A stretch of DNA of 5,589 nucleotides, taken from the NCBI GenBank assembly GCA_002067065.1, contig MVPY01000051.1:1-5589 (forward strand), written 5' to 3'. Position numbers and translations under genes: made by a program. Every line of letters begins with the position of its first letter. Positions within the stretch are counted from its first letter, which is position 1. Shown here piece after piece: positions 1-5,580 of the stretch. The notes under the pieces were generated by a model, which had not been told where the DNA came from, made no database searches, and saw only the letters and a program-made list of their open reading frames with translations. The stretch is from Methanobacterium sp. PtaB.Bin024 (GTDB lineage Archaea > Methanobacteriota > Methanobacteria > Methanobacteriales > Methanobacteriaceae).

Positions 1-1
1 T

Positions 2-1117
2 AATCAGACAGCTCGATCTTTTCATAAATACCAGAAGAATATGGCCAAGTGGCGTGATAAAATGATTAGCTGGTCCACGGACACCGCCATCTCATTTACC
101 ATATTTTATGCCCTTATCACATCCACTCTGGTGGTAATAGTTCCAGTTGGTTTATGGCTTTATCAGGAAAATGCAATCTCCCTGGAAATGTTTTTACTTT
201 TCTTATTCATCGGTCCATTGTTCGGTGCATTTTTCACGCGAATATACCAGTTCCTGCGATATTGGCTTGAGGAAACAGAATGTATGGATAGAGTAAACGA
301 ATTACGCTACGCACCGATCATCAGTGAAGGTGAAAAAGATAATAATCCCTCTAATTTTGACATTACTTTCAAAGATGTGAGTTTTTCTTATCAAGCGGAT
401 GAAGAAGATGTTTCGGATAAAATCAGTTTTCAAGTGCCAGAGGGTACAACATGTGCACTTGTGGGACCTTCAGGATCCGGTAAGACCACCATTGCCCGAT
501 TAATTCCCCGGTTTTGGGATGTGAATGAGGGTGAAATTAAAATTGGGGAGTGGAATGTTAAAGATTTACCATTGGAGAAGCTTCTATCCTATATTTCCCT
601 TGTTTTCCAGGAGGTCTTCCTGTTCAACGACACTATCCTAGAAAATATTAAAATGGGAAAACCAGATGCGACTGAGGATGAAGTAAAGTCGGCTGCAGCA
701 GCAGCAAGGTGTGATGAGTTTATCAATCAGTTGCCTGATGGATACAACACTGTGATTGGTGAAAAGGGTGCCAAGTTGAGTGGTGGTGAGAAACAGAGGA
801 TTTCCATTGCCCGGGCTATTCTAAAGGACGCACCCATCATCATCCTGGATGAAGCCACCGCCTTTGTCGACCCTGAAAATGAAAACATCATCCAGGAAGC
901 CATCAACCATCTAACCAGAGGCAAAACCGTCCTAGTGATTGCACACCGCCTTTCTACCATCACCCATGTAGATCAAACCATTGTGATAGAAAACGGGAGA
1001 ATTGTGGAACAGGGAACCCACGAAGAACTGATAAAGAAAGAAGGACTCTACAAAAGAATGTGGACAGCACACAACACCGCCCTAGGATGGGGAATCAGGA
1101 GGGCGGAACATGTTTAA
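2..1117 (+). CDS. ABC transporter half-molecule (permease-ATPase), IrtAB/YbtPQ-like, 5' end outside window
   Basis: This is the C-terminal part of an exporter-fold ABC half-transporter. The frame is open to the left edge, and the 13 residues before the first Met (position 41) continue the family pattern (NQTARSFHKYQKN aligns with NQVTQRFHKFKET in the next gene), so ATG 41 is internal. About 371 residues are visible of an expected 580. Counting from Met 41, the last two membrane helices lie near 17-41 and 47-67. The ATPase follows: A-loop Tyr117, Walker A GPSGSGKTT 142-150, Q-loop Gln190, signature LSGGEKQ 246-252, Walker B IIILDE 266-271 with catalytic Glu271, and H-loop His302. All key residues are present, so the site looks active. 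The D-loop reads AFVDPENE instead of the common SALD, a style I associate with IrtAB/YbtPQ-like siderophore or metallophore transporters (family knowledge, moderate certainty). It overlaps the next half-transporter by 8 bases, so a co-translated heterodimer is likely. A multidrug-type or peptide exporter cannot be excluded. Confidence 0.93.
   Translation, partial: NQTARSFHKYQKNMAKWRDKMISWSTDTAISFTIFYALITSTLVVIVPVGLWLYQENAISLEMFLLFLFIGPLFGAFFTRIYQFLRYWLEETECMDRVNELRYAPIISEGEKDNNPSNFDITFKDVSFSYQADEEDVSDKISFQVPEGTTCALVGPSGSGKTTIARLIPRFWDVNEGEIKIGEWNVKDLPLEKLLSYISLVFQEVFLFNDTILENIKMGKPDATEDEVKSAAAAARCDEFINQLPDGYNTVIGEKGAKLSGGEKQRISIARAILKDAPIIILDEATAFVDPENENIIQEAINHLTRGKTVLVIAHRLSTITHVDQTIVIENGRIVEQGTHEELIKKEGLYKRMWTAHNTALGWGIRRAEHV
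731..1090 (+). repeat. Near-identical ATPase 3' segment, copy 1 (pairs with 2502-2861)
   Basis: This 360-base stretch encodes the last 120 shared residues of the first ABC protein, from LP(D/E)GYNTV to TALGW. It differs from the second gene's segment at only four residues (D233E, K245R, R320K and E329A in copy-1 numbering). Some stretches are also nearly identical as DNA: about 47 of 48 bases at 886-933. Upstream of this segment the two proteins diverge clearly. Confidence 0.85.
1097..1103 (+). promoter_or_regulatory. Ribosome binding site of the second ABC gene, inside the first gene
   Basis: AGGAGGG lies six bases before ATG 1110 and inside the final codons of the preceding gene. It fixes the start of the second gene and supports coupled translation of the two half-transporters. 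Confidence 0.8.
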
Positions 1118-2873
1118 GGAAGCATTCTTCCTGGCAAAGGACAATGAAAAAAGGTTGAAGTTCATCTTCTTTTTGATGGCTTTAAGGGGTGTAGTCAAGA
1201 TTATTCCTTATTTGATTCTTTACTTAATTATCCTTGAGATTATTACTCCCGGCATGGATATAGGTAAAGCTTTGGCCAGCATGACCAATGTGAGTATAAA
1301 TAGTATCCTGGTACTTACAGCTTGCCTGGCCATAGTTTTCATTCTAATCAACGTCTGGGATCATTATTTAGGGCTTTTCACCATGAAATCTGGCCATAAA
1401 ATATGTTACGATATCAGAATGGATCTGGGTAATAAATTAAGAAAGTTATCCTTGGGTTTTTTCACTGTTAAGTCCACTGGTGAACTCAACACCATATTGA
1501 GTGAATACGTATCAAGGATTGAAATGTTCATCTCCATTTCGGCACCATACATCTTTTCAGCCATAGCCTCTGCTTCCACCATGCTGATCTTCTTTCTCTT
1601 TTTAGATTGGAGAATGGCCATCGCTGCTGGATCTGCGATTCCTCTGGCCATAATGGCCTTTACTTATGTTGATAAGGTCGCTGGAAGGGTAACCAGAAAA
1701 AGAGAAGAATCCCTCCGTAGGACTAATTCTGTAATTGTGGAGTTCATTGAGGGAATGCCAGTTATCAAAATATTTAACCAGGTAACACAGAGATTTCACA
1801 AATTTAAGGAGACTATGACGGATTTCAGGGATAAAAATGTCCGGGCGGTTGTAAGTGTAACTGTTCCCAGCATAATTCTGCTTACTTTCACCAGTCTCAG
1901 TATAGCCATTATTTTACCTGTTGGGTTGTATTTCTACTTTGATGGTACTTTGCCTTTAAGCACTTTTATATTTATTCTAATAACTGCACCATCATTTTCT
2001 GATTCACTTGCACAATCTTTATTCGGATATTTACATTCCAAAAGCCCTGAAGGCCAGGCCATTAAAAATATTACAGAAGTAATGCAGGAAAAACCACTTT
2101 ATGAACCAGTAGCAGATACAGGAATAAAAAATTTTGATATCGAGTTTCGAGGTGTATCTTTCAGCTATGATACAGAATCAATTCTTCATGATATAAACTT
2201 CAAGATCCCTGAAAAAAGTGTAACCGCACTTGTTGGGCCTTCTGGGAGTGGTAAAACTACAATAACTAGCTTAATTGCACGTTTTTGGGATGTGGATTCT
2301 GGTGAGGTGAGAATTGGTGGAGAAAACATCCAGGAGATGAAACTAGATAGGTTACTCTCTTATATATCCCTAGTTTTTCAGGAGGTCATTTTATTCAACG
2401 ATACTGTTATGGAAAATATCCGTCTGGGACGGAAAGATGCTACTGATGAAGAAGTTATCGCAGCCACCAAAGCAGCAAGGTGTCATGAGTTCGTGAATCA
2501 GTTACCTGAAGGATACAACACAGTGATTGGTGAAAAAGGGGCCAGGTTAAGTGGTGGGGAGAAACAGAGAATTTCCATTGCCCGTGCAATCTTAAAGGAC
2601 GCCCCTATTATTATTCTTGATGAAGCCACCGCCTTTGTTGATCCTGAAAACGAGAACATCATCCAAGAAGCCATCAACCATCTAACCAGAGGCAAAACCG
2701 TCCTGGTAATAGCACACCGACTCTCCACCATCACCCATGTAGATCAAACCATTGTAATAGAAAACGGGAAAATTGTGGAGCAAGGAACCCATGAAGCACT
2801 AATAAAGAAAGAAGGACTCTATAAAAGAATGTGGACAGCACACAACACCGCACTCGGATGGAGGGTTTCTTGA
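1110..2873 (+). CDS. ABC transporter half-molecule (permease-ATPase), IrtAB/YbtPQ-like, complete
   Basis: This is a full-length 587-residue exporter-fold half-transporter. Six membrane helices are predicted by eye near residues 17-45, 65-85, 145-165, 167-187, 250-274 and 282-300. The ATPase domain shows A-loop Tyr353, Walker A GPSGSGKTT 376-384, Q-loop Gln424, signature LSGGEKQ 480-486, Walker B IIILDE 500-505 with catalytic Glu505, D-loop AFVDPENE and H-loop His536, so it looks catalytically competent. The start is ATG 1110 with AGGAGGG six bases upstream, overlapping the end of the preceding half-transporter; the two probably act as a heterodimer in the cytoplasmic membrane. The DEATAFVDPENE style suggests the IrtAB/YbtPQ-like group, some members of which import ferric metallophores although built on the exporter fold; the direction of transport here is unproven. 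The C-terminus ends abruptly in GWRVS, where the partner reads GWGIRRAEHV. The last codons overlap a remnant of an S-component gene, so the native tail was probably replaced by a deletion. Confidence 0.95.
   Translation: MFKEAFFLAKDNEKRLKFIFFLMALRGVVKIIPYLILYLIILEIITPGMDIGKALASMTNVSINSILVLTACLAIVFILINVWDHYLGLFTMKSGHKICYDIRMDLGNKLRKLSLGFFTVKSTGELNTILSEYVSRIEMFISISAPYIFSAIASASTMLIFFLFLDWRMAIAAGSAIPLAIMAFTYVDKVAGRVTRKREESLRRTNSVIVEFIEGMPVIKIFNQVTQRFHKFKETMTDFRDKNVRAVVSVTVPSIILLTFTSLSIAIILPVGLYFYFDGTLPLSTFIFILITAPSFSDSLAQSLFGYLHSKSPEGQAIKNITEVMQEKPLYEPVADTGIKNFDIEFRGVSFSYDTESILHDINFKIPEKSVTALVGPSGSGKTTITSLIARFWDVDSGEVRIGGENIQEMKLDRLLSYISLVFQEVILFNDTVMENIRLGRKDATDEEVIAATKAARCHEFVNQLPEGYNTVIGEKGARLSGGEKQRISIARAILKDAPIIILDEATAFVDPENENIIQEAINHLTRGKTVLVIAHRLSTITHVDQTIVIENGKIVEQGTHEALIKKEGLYKRMWTAHNTALGWRVS
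2502..2861 (+). repeat. Near-identical ATPase 3' segment, copy 2 (pairs with 731-1090)
   Basis: This is the second copy of the 120-residue segment shared by the two ABC genes (116/120 identical residues). The shared sequence stops at GGATGG, exactly where the S-component remnant begins. Confidence 0.85.
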
Positions 2874-2915
2874 ATTTGCAAGTAAAAAATTGAAAATGTT
2901 GTAGAATCAATGTAA
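2860..2915 (+). pseudogene. Leftover 3' end of a fourth ECF S-component gene
   Basis: Read from 2860, one base out of frame with the ABC gene, the DNA gives GGFLEFASKKLK. Restoring one A in the A-run at 2893-2896 continues it as NVVESM and a TAA stop at 2913-2915. The composite GGFLEFASKKLKNVVESM matches the C-termini of the neighbouring S components (GGFIGFRIGGRVKNVMESM and GGYLGFKIGNKVKNVVESV), including the stop position. At DNA level the last 27 bases match the end of the gene at 2932-3459 in 21 positions and that of the gene at 4092-4643 in 20. The stop lies 16 bases before the next ATG, about the spacing seen between the intact copies. I infer that a deletion joined the end of the ABC gene to the end of a former S gene. 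No start or body of the gene is left. Confidence 0.65.
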
Positions 2916-2931
2916 AATGTTGAGGGAATGA

Positions 2932-3459
2932 ATGGTTAAATTTGACTTCATTAAACGCGACATTGTAATGATGGCAGCTTTCTTAGCTTTGATGATGGCT
3001 GTCGAAGTTGTCTGGGTGGTGGGCCCGGTAATTGGAAATCTGATTTATCCTGTAATTTTTGGAGCGATATTAATCACAGCTGCCAGGGTAATCAGGAAAA
3101 GATATTCCATTTTAATCCTTTTAGCTGTTGATACCATTATTACTTTATCTACCGCACATCTGTATGGGGGAACTTTAGCTGCGGTGGCCTATATAACCGG
3201 TGCAATACCACTGGAAGGCGTTCTGCAGCTTCGAGACCCGTATGGAGAAAACAAGAATATGGATCTATTAGGTATTCTGGCCTATGGTCTGGTATCTGCA
3301 GTAACCTATGTGGCGGTTATGGTCCTCATTTACGGCATGGCTCTACCCATATGGGCTATGATCGGTTTAATCATAGTTCCCTTAGTGCCTTATGTGCTTG
3401 GAGGATTTATAGGTTTTAGAATAGGTGGCAGGGTGAAAAATGTGATGGAATCAATGTAA
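2932..3459 (+). CDS. ECF transporter S component, MptD/Trep_Strep-like, paralogue 1
   Basis: This is a 175-residue, very hydrophobic protein with about six membrane helices (near 11-30, 35-53, 58-76, 80-100, 111-135 and 138-163). The size and layout fit a substrate-binding S component of an energy-coupling factor importer. Helix 1 carries A15xxxA19xxxA23, the small-residue face that S components use to pack against EcfT. Other landmarks shared with its two neighbours are LYGGTL (77-82), LEGVL (94-98), GLVS (119-122) and the basic tail GGFIGFRIGGRVK (157-169). A basic C-terminal motif is a trait of the Trep_Strep/MptD families as I know them; the family name is inference. The start is ATG 2932 with GAGGG five bases upstream. 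It lacks the longer N-terminus of paralogues 2 and 3. It lies 24 bases before paralogue 2 and is probably co-transcribed with it. From YGGTL to the end it matches paralogue 2 at about 55 of 98 residues. The substrate is unknown. Confidence 0.85.
   Translation: MVKFDFIKRDIVMMAAFLALMMAVEVVWVVGPVIGNLIYPVIFGAILITAARVIRKRYSILILLAVDTIITLSTAHLYGGTLAAVAYITGAIPLEGVLQLRDPYGENKNMDLLGILAYGLVSAVTYVAVMVLIYGMALPIWAMIGLIIVPLVPYVLGGFIGFRIGGRVKNVMESM
3403..3440 (+). repeat. 38-base direct repeat, copy 1, in S-component 3' end
   Basis: This segment matches 3976-4013 in 37 of 38 bases and encodes the C-terminal GFIGFRIGGRVKN/K region. It is DNA-level evidence of recent duplication or local gene conversion between paralogues 1 and 2. 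Confidence 0.85.
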
Positions 3460-3483
3460 ATATCTAAATCAACAGGTGATTAA

Positions 3484-4032
3484 ATGAACAAAACCATTGA
3501 AACTCCGAAAGCCAGGTTTTATTTTACCAATCGGGAAATTGCCATGATGGCAGTTTTCATAGCTCTGCTTTTCGTAGTGGATATGGTATGGATAGTTCCT
3601 TACTTCGCCATCTTCATCTATGGAATATTCTATGGTATGGTTCTAATCATCGCTGCCCGGGTGATCGGTAAAAATAACACCATCTTCCTTATTGGAATCG
3701 TTAACACGGTTATTAATCTAGCTTTTGCTCAAATGTACGGGGGAACTCTAGTGGCATTCGCTTATTTAGCAGGTGCAATAGGGCTTGAAGGTGTTTTAAG
3801 GCTTTCAAAGCCCTATGGAACAAACCGAAATATGGCCGTGATAGGTGCTTTGGCCTATGGTCTTGTATCCAGAGCAACTGCCATTGCAATAATGGTCTTC
3901 CTTTACAATCTTACTCTACCTTCATGGTTAACCATAGGAGCTATTGTTTTATTTGCCATTACATTTCCAATAGGGGGATTTATAGGTTTTAGAATAGGTG
4001 GCCGGGTGAAAAAATTAACAAACCCACTTTAG
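3484..4032 (+). CDS. ECF transporter S component, MptD/Trep_Strep-like, paralogue 2
   Basis: This 182-residue six-helix membrane protein belongs to the same family as its neighbours. Its N-terminus carries RFYFTNREI (11-19), almost the same as RFYFTNKEI in paralogue 3. Helix 1 has the classical S-component AxxxAxxxV pattern at A23, A27 and V31. MYGGTL lies at 84-89, LEGVL at 101-105, GLVSR at 126-130, and the basic tail GGFIGFRIGGRVKK at 164-177. The segment between helices 1 and 2 (WIVPYFAIFIYGIFYG) differs from both other copies. That divergence is what one expects if the paralogues bind different ligands, but this is inference. The start is ATG 3484 with AGGTGA four bases upstream, a strong archaeal ribosome binding site. 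The 24-base gap before it shows no promoter, so it is likely co-transcribed with paralogue 1. The function is ligand capture for the shared EcfT; the ligand is unknown. Confidence 0.86.
   Translation: MNKTIETPKARFYFTNREIAMMAVFIALLFVVDMVWIVPYFAIFIYGIFYGMVLIIAARVIGKNNTIFLIGIVNTVINLAFAQMYGGTLVAFAYLAGAIGLEGVLRLSKPYGTNRNMAVIGALAYGLVSRATAIAIMVFLYNLTLPSWLTIGAIVLFAITFPIGGFIGFRIGGRVKKLTNPL
3976..4013 (+). repeat. 38-base direct repeat, copy 2, in S-component 3' end
   Basis: This is the partner of 3403-3440, with a single mismatch at 4003. It lies in the basic C-terminal tail of paralogue 2. Confidence 0.85.
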
Positions 4033-4033
4033 G

Positions 4034-4046
4034 TGATTACTAATCA
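4034..4046. promoter_or_regulatory. Small palindrome in the gap between paralogues 2 and 3
   Basis: TGATTA-C-TAATCA is a perfect 6+6 inverted repeat two bases after the stop codon, in the 59-base AT-rich gap before paralogue 3. It could be a protein-binding site or chance in AT-rich DNA. No convincing TATA box accompanies it; TTTTAAGT in the same gap is at most a weak candidate. Confidence 0.25.
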
Positions 4047-4079
4047 AAATAGGATTTTAAGTATTATTATTAACCAAAT

Positions 4080-4086
4080 GAGGTGA
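4080..4086 (+). promoter_or_regulatory. Ribosome binding site deciding the start of paralogue 3
   Basis: GAGGTGA lies five bases before ATG 4092. The GTG at 4083 lies inside this site and therefore cannot be the start of the same gene. Confidence 0.85.
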
Positions 4087-4091
4087 TTAAA

Positions 4092-4643
4092 ATGAGTGAT
4101 GAAACTATTAAAAAAACCAGGTTTTATTTTACCAACAAGGAAATCGTCATGATAGCTGCCTTCTTTGCCCTCATGATAATGTCCGGGTTTATATGGTTTG
4201 CCGGGCCAACAGTAGGTATACCACTCCATGGAATACTCTGGGGTATTATTTTAATCGCTGCAGCTATCGTTATAGGTAAAAAGTACACCATTCTGACCAT
4301 AGGGGTAATCTATACCTTGATCGATTTCTCTTCAGCCAACATGTATGGAGGAACCTTAACAGCCCTCAATACACTAGCTGGGGCTTTAGTCTTAGAAGCC
4401 TTGCTGCAGATGGCCAGTCCTTATGCATCTAAGTTAAAGCTGGATCTAGTTGGAATATTCCTATTCGGTCTGGTTTCCAGGACTGTATACGTCTCCATAA
4501 TAGTTTTCGTCTATGGTATGACCATTCCATTATGGCTGGCTGTGGGATATTACATTCTACCCCATCTAATAACTTTCCCTATAGGGGGATATTTAGGTTT
4601 TAAAATAGGTAACAAAGTTAAAAATGTAGTAGAATCTGTATAG
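4092..4643 (+). CDS. ECF transporter S component, MptD/Trep_Strep-like, paralogue 3
   Basis: This is a 183-residue six-helix membrane protein started at ATG 4092. The in-frame GTG 4083 is rejected because it is part of the ribosome binding site, and the ATG start also lines up with paralogue 2 (RFYFTNKEI at 10-18). Helix 1 has A22xxxA26xxxM30, the S-component face towards EcfT. MYGGTL lies at 84-89, LEALL at 101-105, GLVSR at 126-130, and the basic tail GGYLGFKIGNKVKN at 165-178. It is the most diverged of the three: helix 2 (GPTVGIPLHGILWG) contains His46, absent from the others and a possible ligand contact, and LEALLQM replaces LEGVL. The gap before it is 59 bases, longer than that between paralogues 1 and 2, and contains a palindrome, so some separate control is possible. 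EcfT follows 50 bases later. The protein is probably an alternative substrate-binding subunit of the same importer, with unknown ligand. Confidence 0.86.
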   Translation: MSDETIKKTRFYFTNKEIVMIAAFFALMIMSGFIWFAGPTVGIPLHGILWGIILIAAAIVIGKKYTILTIGVIYTLIDFSSANMYGGTLTALNTLAGALVLEALLQMASPYASKLKLDLVGIFLFGLVSRTVYVSIIVFVYGMTIPLWLAVGYYILPHLITFPIGGYLGFKIGNKVKNVVESV

Positions 4644-4645
4644 AA

Positions 4646-4653
4646 TTTAAATA
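4646..4653 (+). promoter_or_regulatory. Candidate TATA box for ecfT
   Basis: TTTAAATA, just after the stop of paralogue 3, matches the archaeal TATA pattern. Transcription would then begin near 4672-4678, leaving a leader of about 20 bases before ATG 4694 and placing TTG 4664 upstream of the transcript. AT-rich gaps often give such matches by chance. Confidence 0.4.
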
Positions 4654-4682
4654 AAGCAGCGTATTGCGCTACAATCCATTCC

Positions 4683-4689
4683 AGGATGA
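4683..4689 (+). promoter_or_regulatory. Weak ribosome binding site for ecfT
   Basis: AGGATGA lies four bases before ATG 4694. It resembles AGGTGA with one extra base and is better than anything in front of the alternative TTG 4664. Confidence 0.45.
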
Positions 4690-4693
4690 TTCC

Positions 4694-5500
4694 ATGATTG
4701 AATACGTCAACTCCAACTCTCCATTACACAGGCTGGATCCTAGATCGAAGATTATCTTCGCCCTCTGTGTAATGGCGGCGGCGATTATAACATCTTCCTA
4801 CATCATGTTAGCCTTTCTAATCGTAGTTTCTGCCATAATCTGGATAATAGCTGACGTACCATTCAGGAAGCTCAAGCATGTTTTCCTGATCCTTCTGGTA
4901 TTCATTATAATGGGCATGATCACCCAGGCCGTTTTTTATACGGATAGACCGGACTACACAGGCACCGTGACAGTTATCTTCAACCTACTGCCCTACAATG
5001 TACCAGTAATAGGTTCGCTGCCAGTTACTGTGGAGGGTCTTATGTATGGTGTTGTTTTCTCCATGCGGATGGTGGCGGTTCTCCTGGCGCCTATGATCGT
5101 CCCCTTCACCACCCATCCCAGTGATATGATACTGGTTTTAAGGGAGATGAGGTTTCCAGAGTGGATGATCCTCCTGATAACCATGTCCATACGCTTTATT
5201 CCCCTGACCTTCCAGAACTTTTATACCATAAGAAACGCCCAGAAGCTCAGGAAAATAAAGACCGGCTTCCATGACCTGATGCTCTTGATGGAAACACTAC
5301 TCATCACCTCCCTTAAAACATCCAAGCAGACGGCCCTGAGCTTAGAGACCAAAGCATTCGGATACTCCAGTAAGAGAACCTCCCTTAAAACCATAAAATT
5401 CGGGAAGAAGGATGTGATCTTCTCAGCATTCTCAGTAGCCGTTCTAGGAATTGTACTGATGAATACAAGTGGTATATGGATAAAATCTCTAAATATATAA
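4694..5500 (+). CDS. ecfT: ECF transporter transmembrane coupling protein EcfT (CbiQ family)
   Basis: EcfT is the membrane scaffold that links the ECF ATPases to the S components and turns ATP hydrolysis into substrate uptake. The N-terminus, MIEYVNSNSPLHRLDPRSK, closely fits the family opening (EYxxGxSxLHRLDPRTK). This favours ATG 4694 (268 aa) over an in-frame TTG at 4664 that would add ten residues and lacks a ribosome binding site. Hydrophobic helices lie near 20-33, 36-53, 62-82, 112-138 and 157-172, with a last one at 240-258. TTHPSDMILVLREMRFPE (139-156) is another family landmark. The two cytoplasmic coupling motifs are recognisable but altered: NAQKLRK (181-187) where AQxARG is usual, and ETKAFGY (218-224) where E(A/S)RxFG is usual, with Lys in place of Arg. 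The extended 79-115 loop between helices resembles archaeal members as I recall them. It stands after three S genes, so it probably serves all three. No ATPase gene is in the window; one is expected downstream. Confidence 0.92.
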   Translation: MIEYVNSNSPLHRLDPRSKIIFALCVMAAAIITSSYIMLAFLIVVSAIIWIIADVPFRKLKHVFLILLVFIIMGMITQAVFYTDRPDYTGTVTVIFNLLPYNVPVIGSLPVTVEGLMYGVVFSMRMVAVLLAPMIVPFTTHPSDMILVLREMRFPEWMILLITMSIRFIPLTFQNFYTIRNAQKLRKIKTGFHDLMLLMETLLITSLKTSKQTALSLETKAFGYSSKRTSLKTIKFGKKDVIFSAFSVAVLGIVLMNTSGIWIKSLNI

Positions 5501-5521
5501 TACTAAATACACCCCATTGTT

Positions 5522-5545
5522 AATACTATTTTACAAAAAAGTATT
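5522..5545. promoter_or_regulatory. Imperfect 24-base inverted repeat after ecfT
   Basis: AATACT (5522-5527) pairs with AGTATT (5540-5545), and TTTT/AAAA pairs inside, giving 10 of 12 matched positions. It runs up to the TATA-like box. It could be an operator or a weak transcript-end hairpin for ecfT; the AT-rich content makes chance possible. Confidence 0.35.
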
Positions 5546-5549
5546 TATG
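5542..5549 (+). promoter_or_regulatory. Candidate TATA box of the gene beyond the right edge
   Basis: TATTTATG, preceded by the purine-rich ACAAAAAAG (BRE-like), sits about 40 bases before the ribosome binding site at 5581. Transcription would start near 5570, so the downstream gene probably has its own promoter. Confidence 0.5.
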
Positions 5550-5564
5550 ATATGCCGATCATAA
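5545..5564. promoter_or_regulatory. Candidate operator: 7+7 inverted repeat overlapping the TATA box
   Basis: TTATGAT (5545-5551), six bases, then ATCATAA (5558-5564) form a perfect inverted repeat that overlaps the TATA-like box and extends towards the start site. A repressor bound here would block TBP or RNA polymerase. The regulator is unknown. Confidence 0.35.
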
Positions 5565-5580
5565 TAATTCCCATAAAAGT

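Noticed and set aside
41..43. ATG 41 as start of the first ABC gene
   Set aside because: The frame is open to the window edge and the upstream residues continue the family alignment; a 358-residue protein would lack most of its permease domain.
727..963. Minus-strand open frame of 78 codons, with a twin at 2498-2734
   Set aside because: Both are antisense to the conserved ATPase segment, and their similarity only mirrors that of the two real genes. There is no ribosome binding site.
1406..1799. Overlapping minus-strand open frames inside the second ABC gene
   Set aside because: They are antisense shadows of a clear membrane-domain coding region, with no family features.
4083..4085. GTG 4083 as start of paralogue 3
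   Set aside because: It lies inside the GAGGTGA ribosome binding site of ATG 4092, and the ATG start matches paralogue 2 better.
4044..4229. Minus-strand open frame of 61 codons at the start of paralogue 3
   Set aside because: It is antisense to the conserved N-terminus of a real gene and has no supporting signals.
4664..4666. TTG 4664 as start of ecfT
   Set aside because: There is no ribosome binding site, it probably lies upstream of the transcript start, and ATG 4694 gives the typical EcfT N-terminus. It is not fully excluded.
4993..5190. Minus-strand open frame of 65 codons inside ecfT
   Set aside because: It is a shadow of the EcfT coding frame and has no ribosome binding site or recognisable motif.
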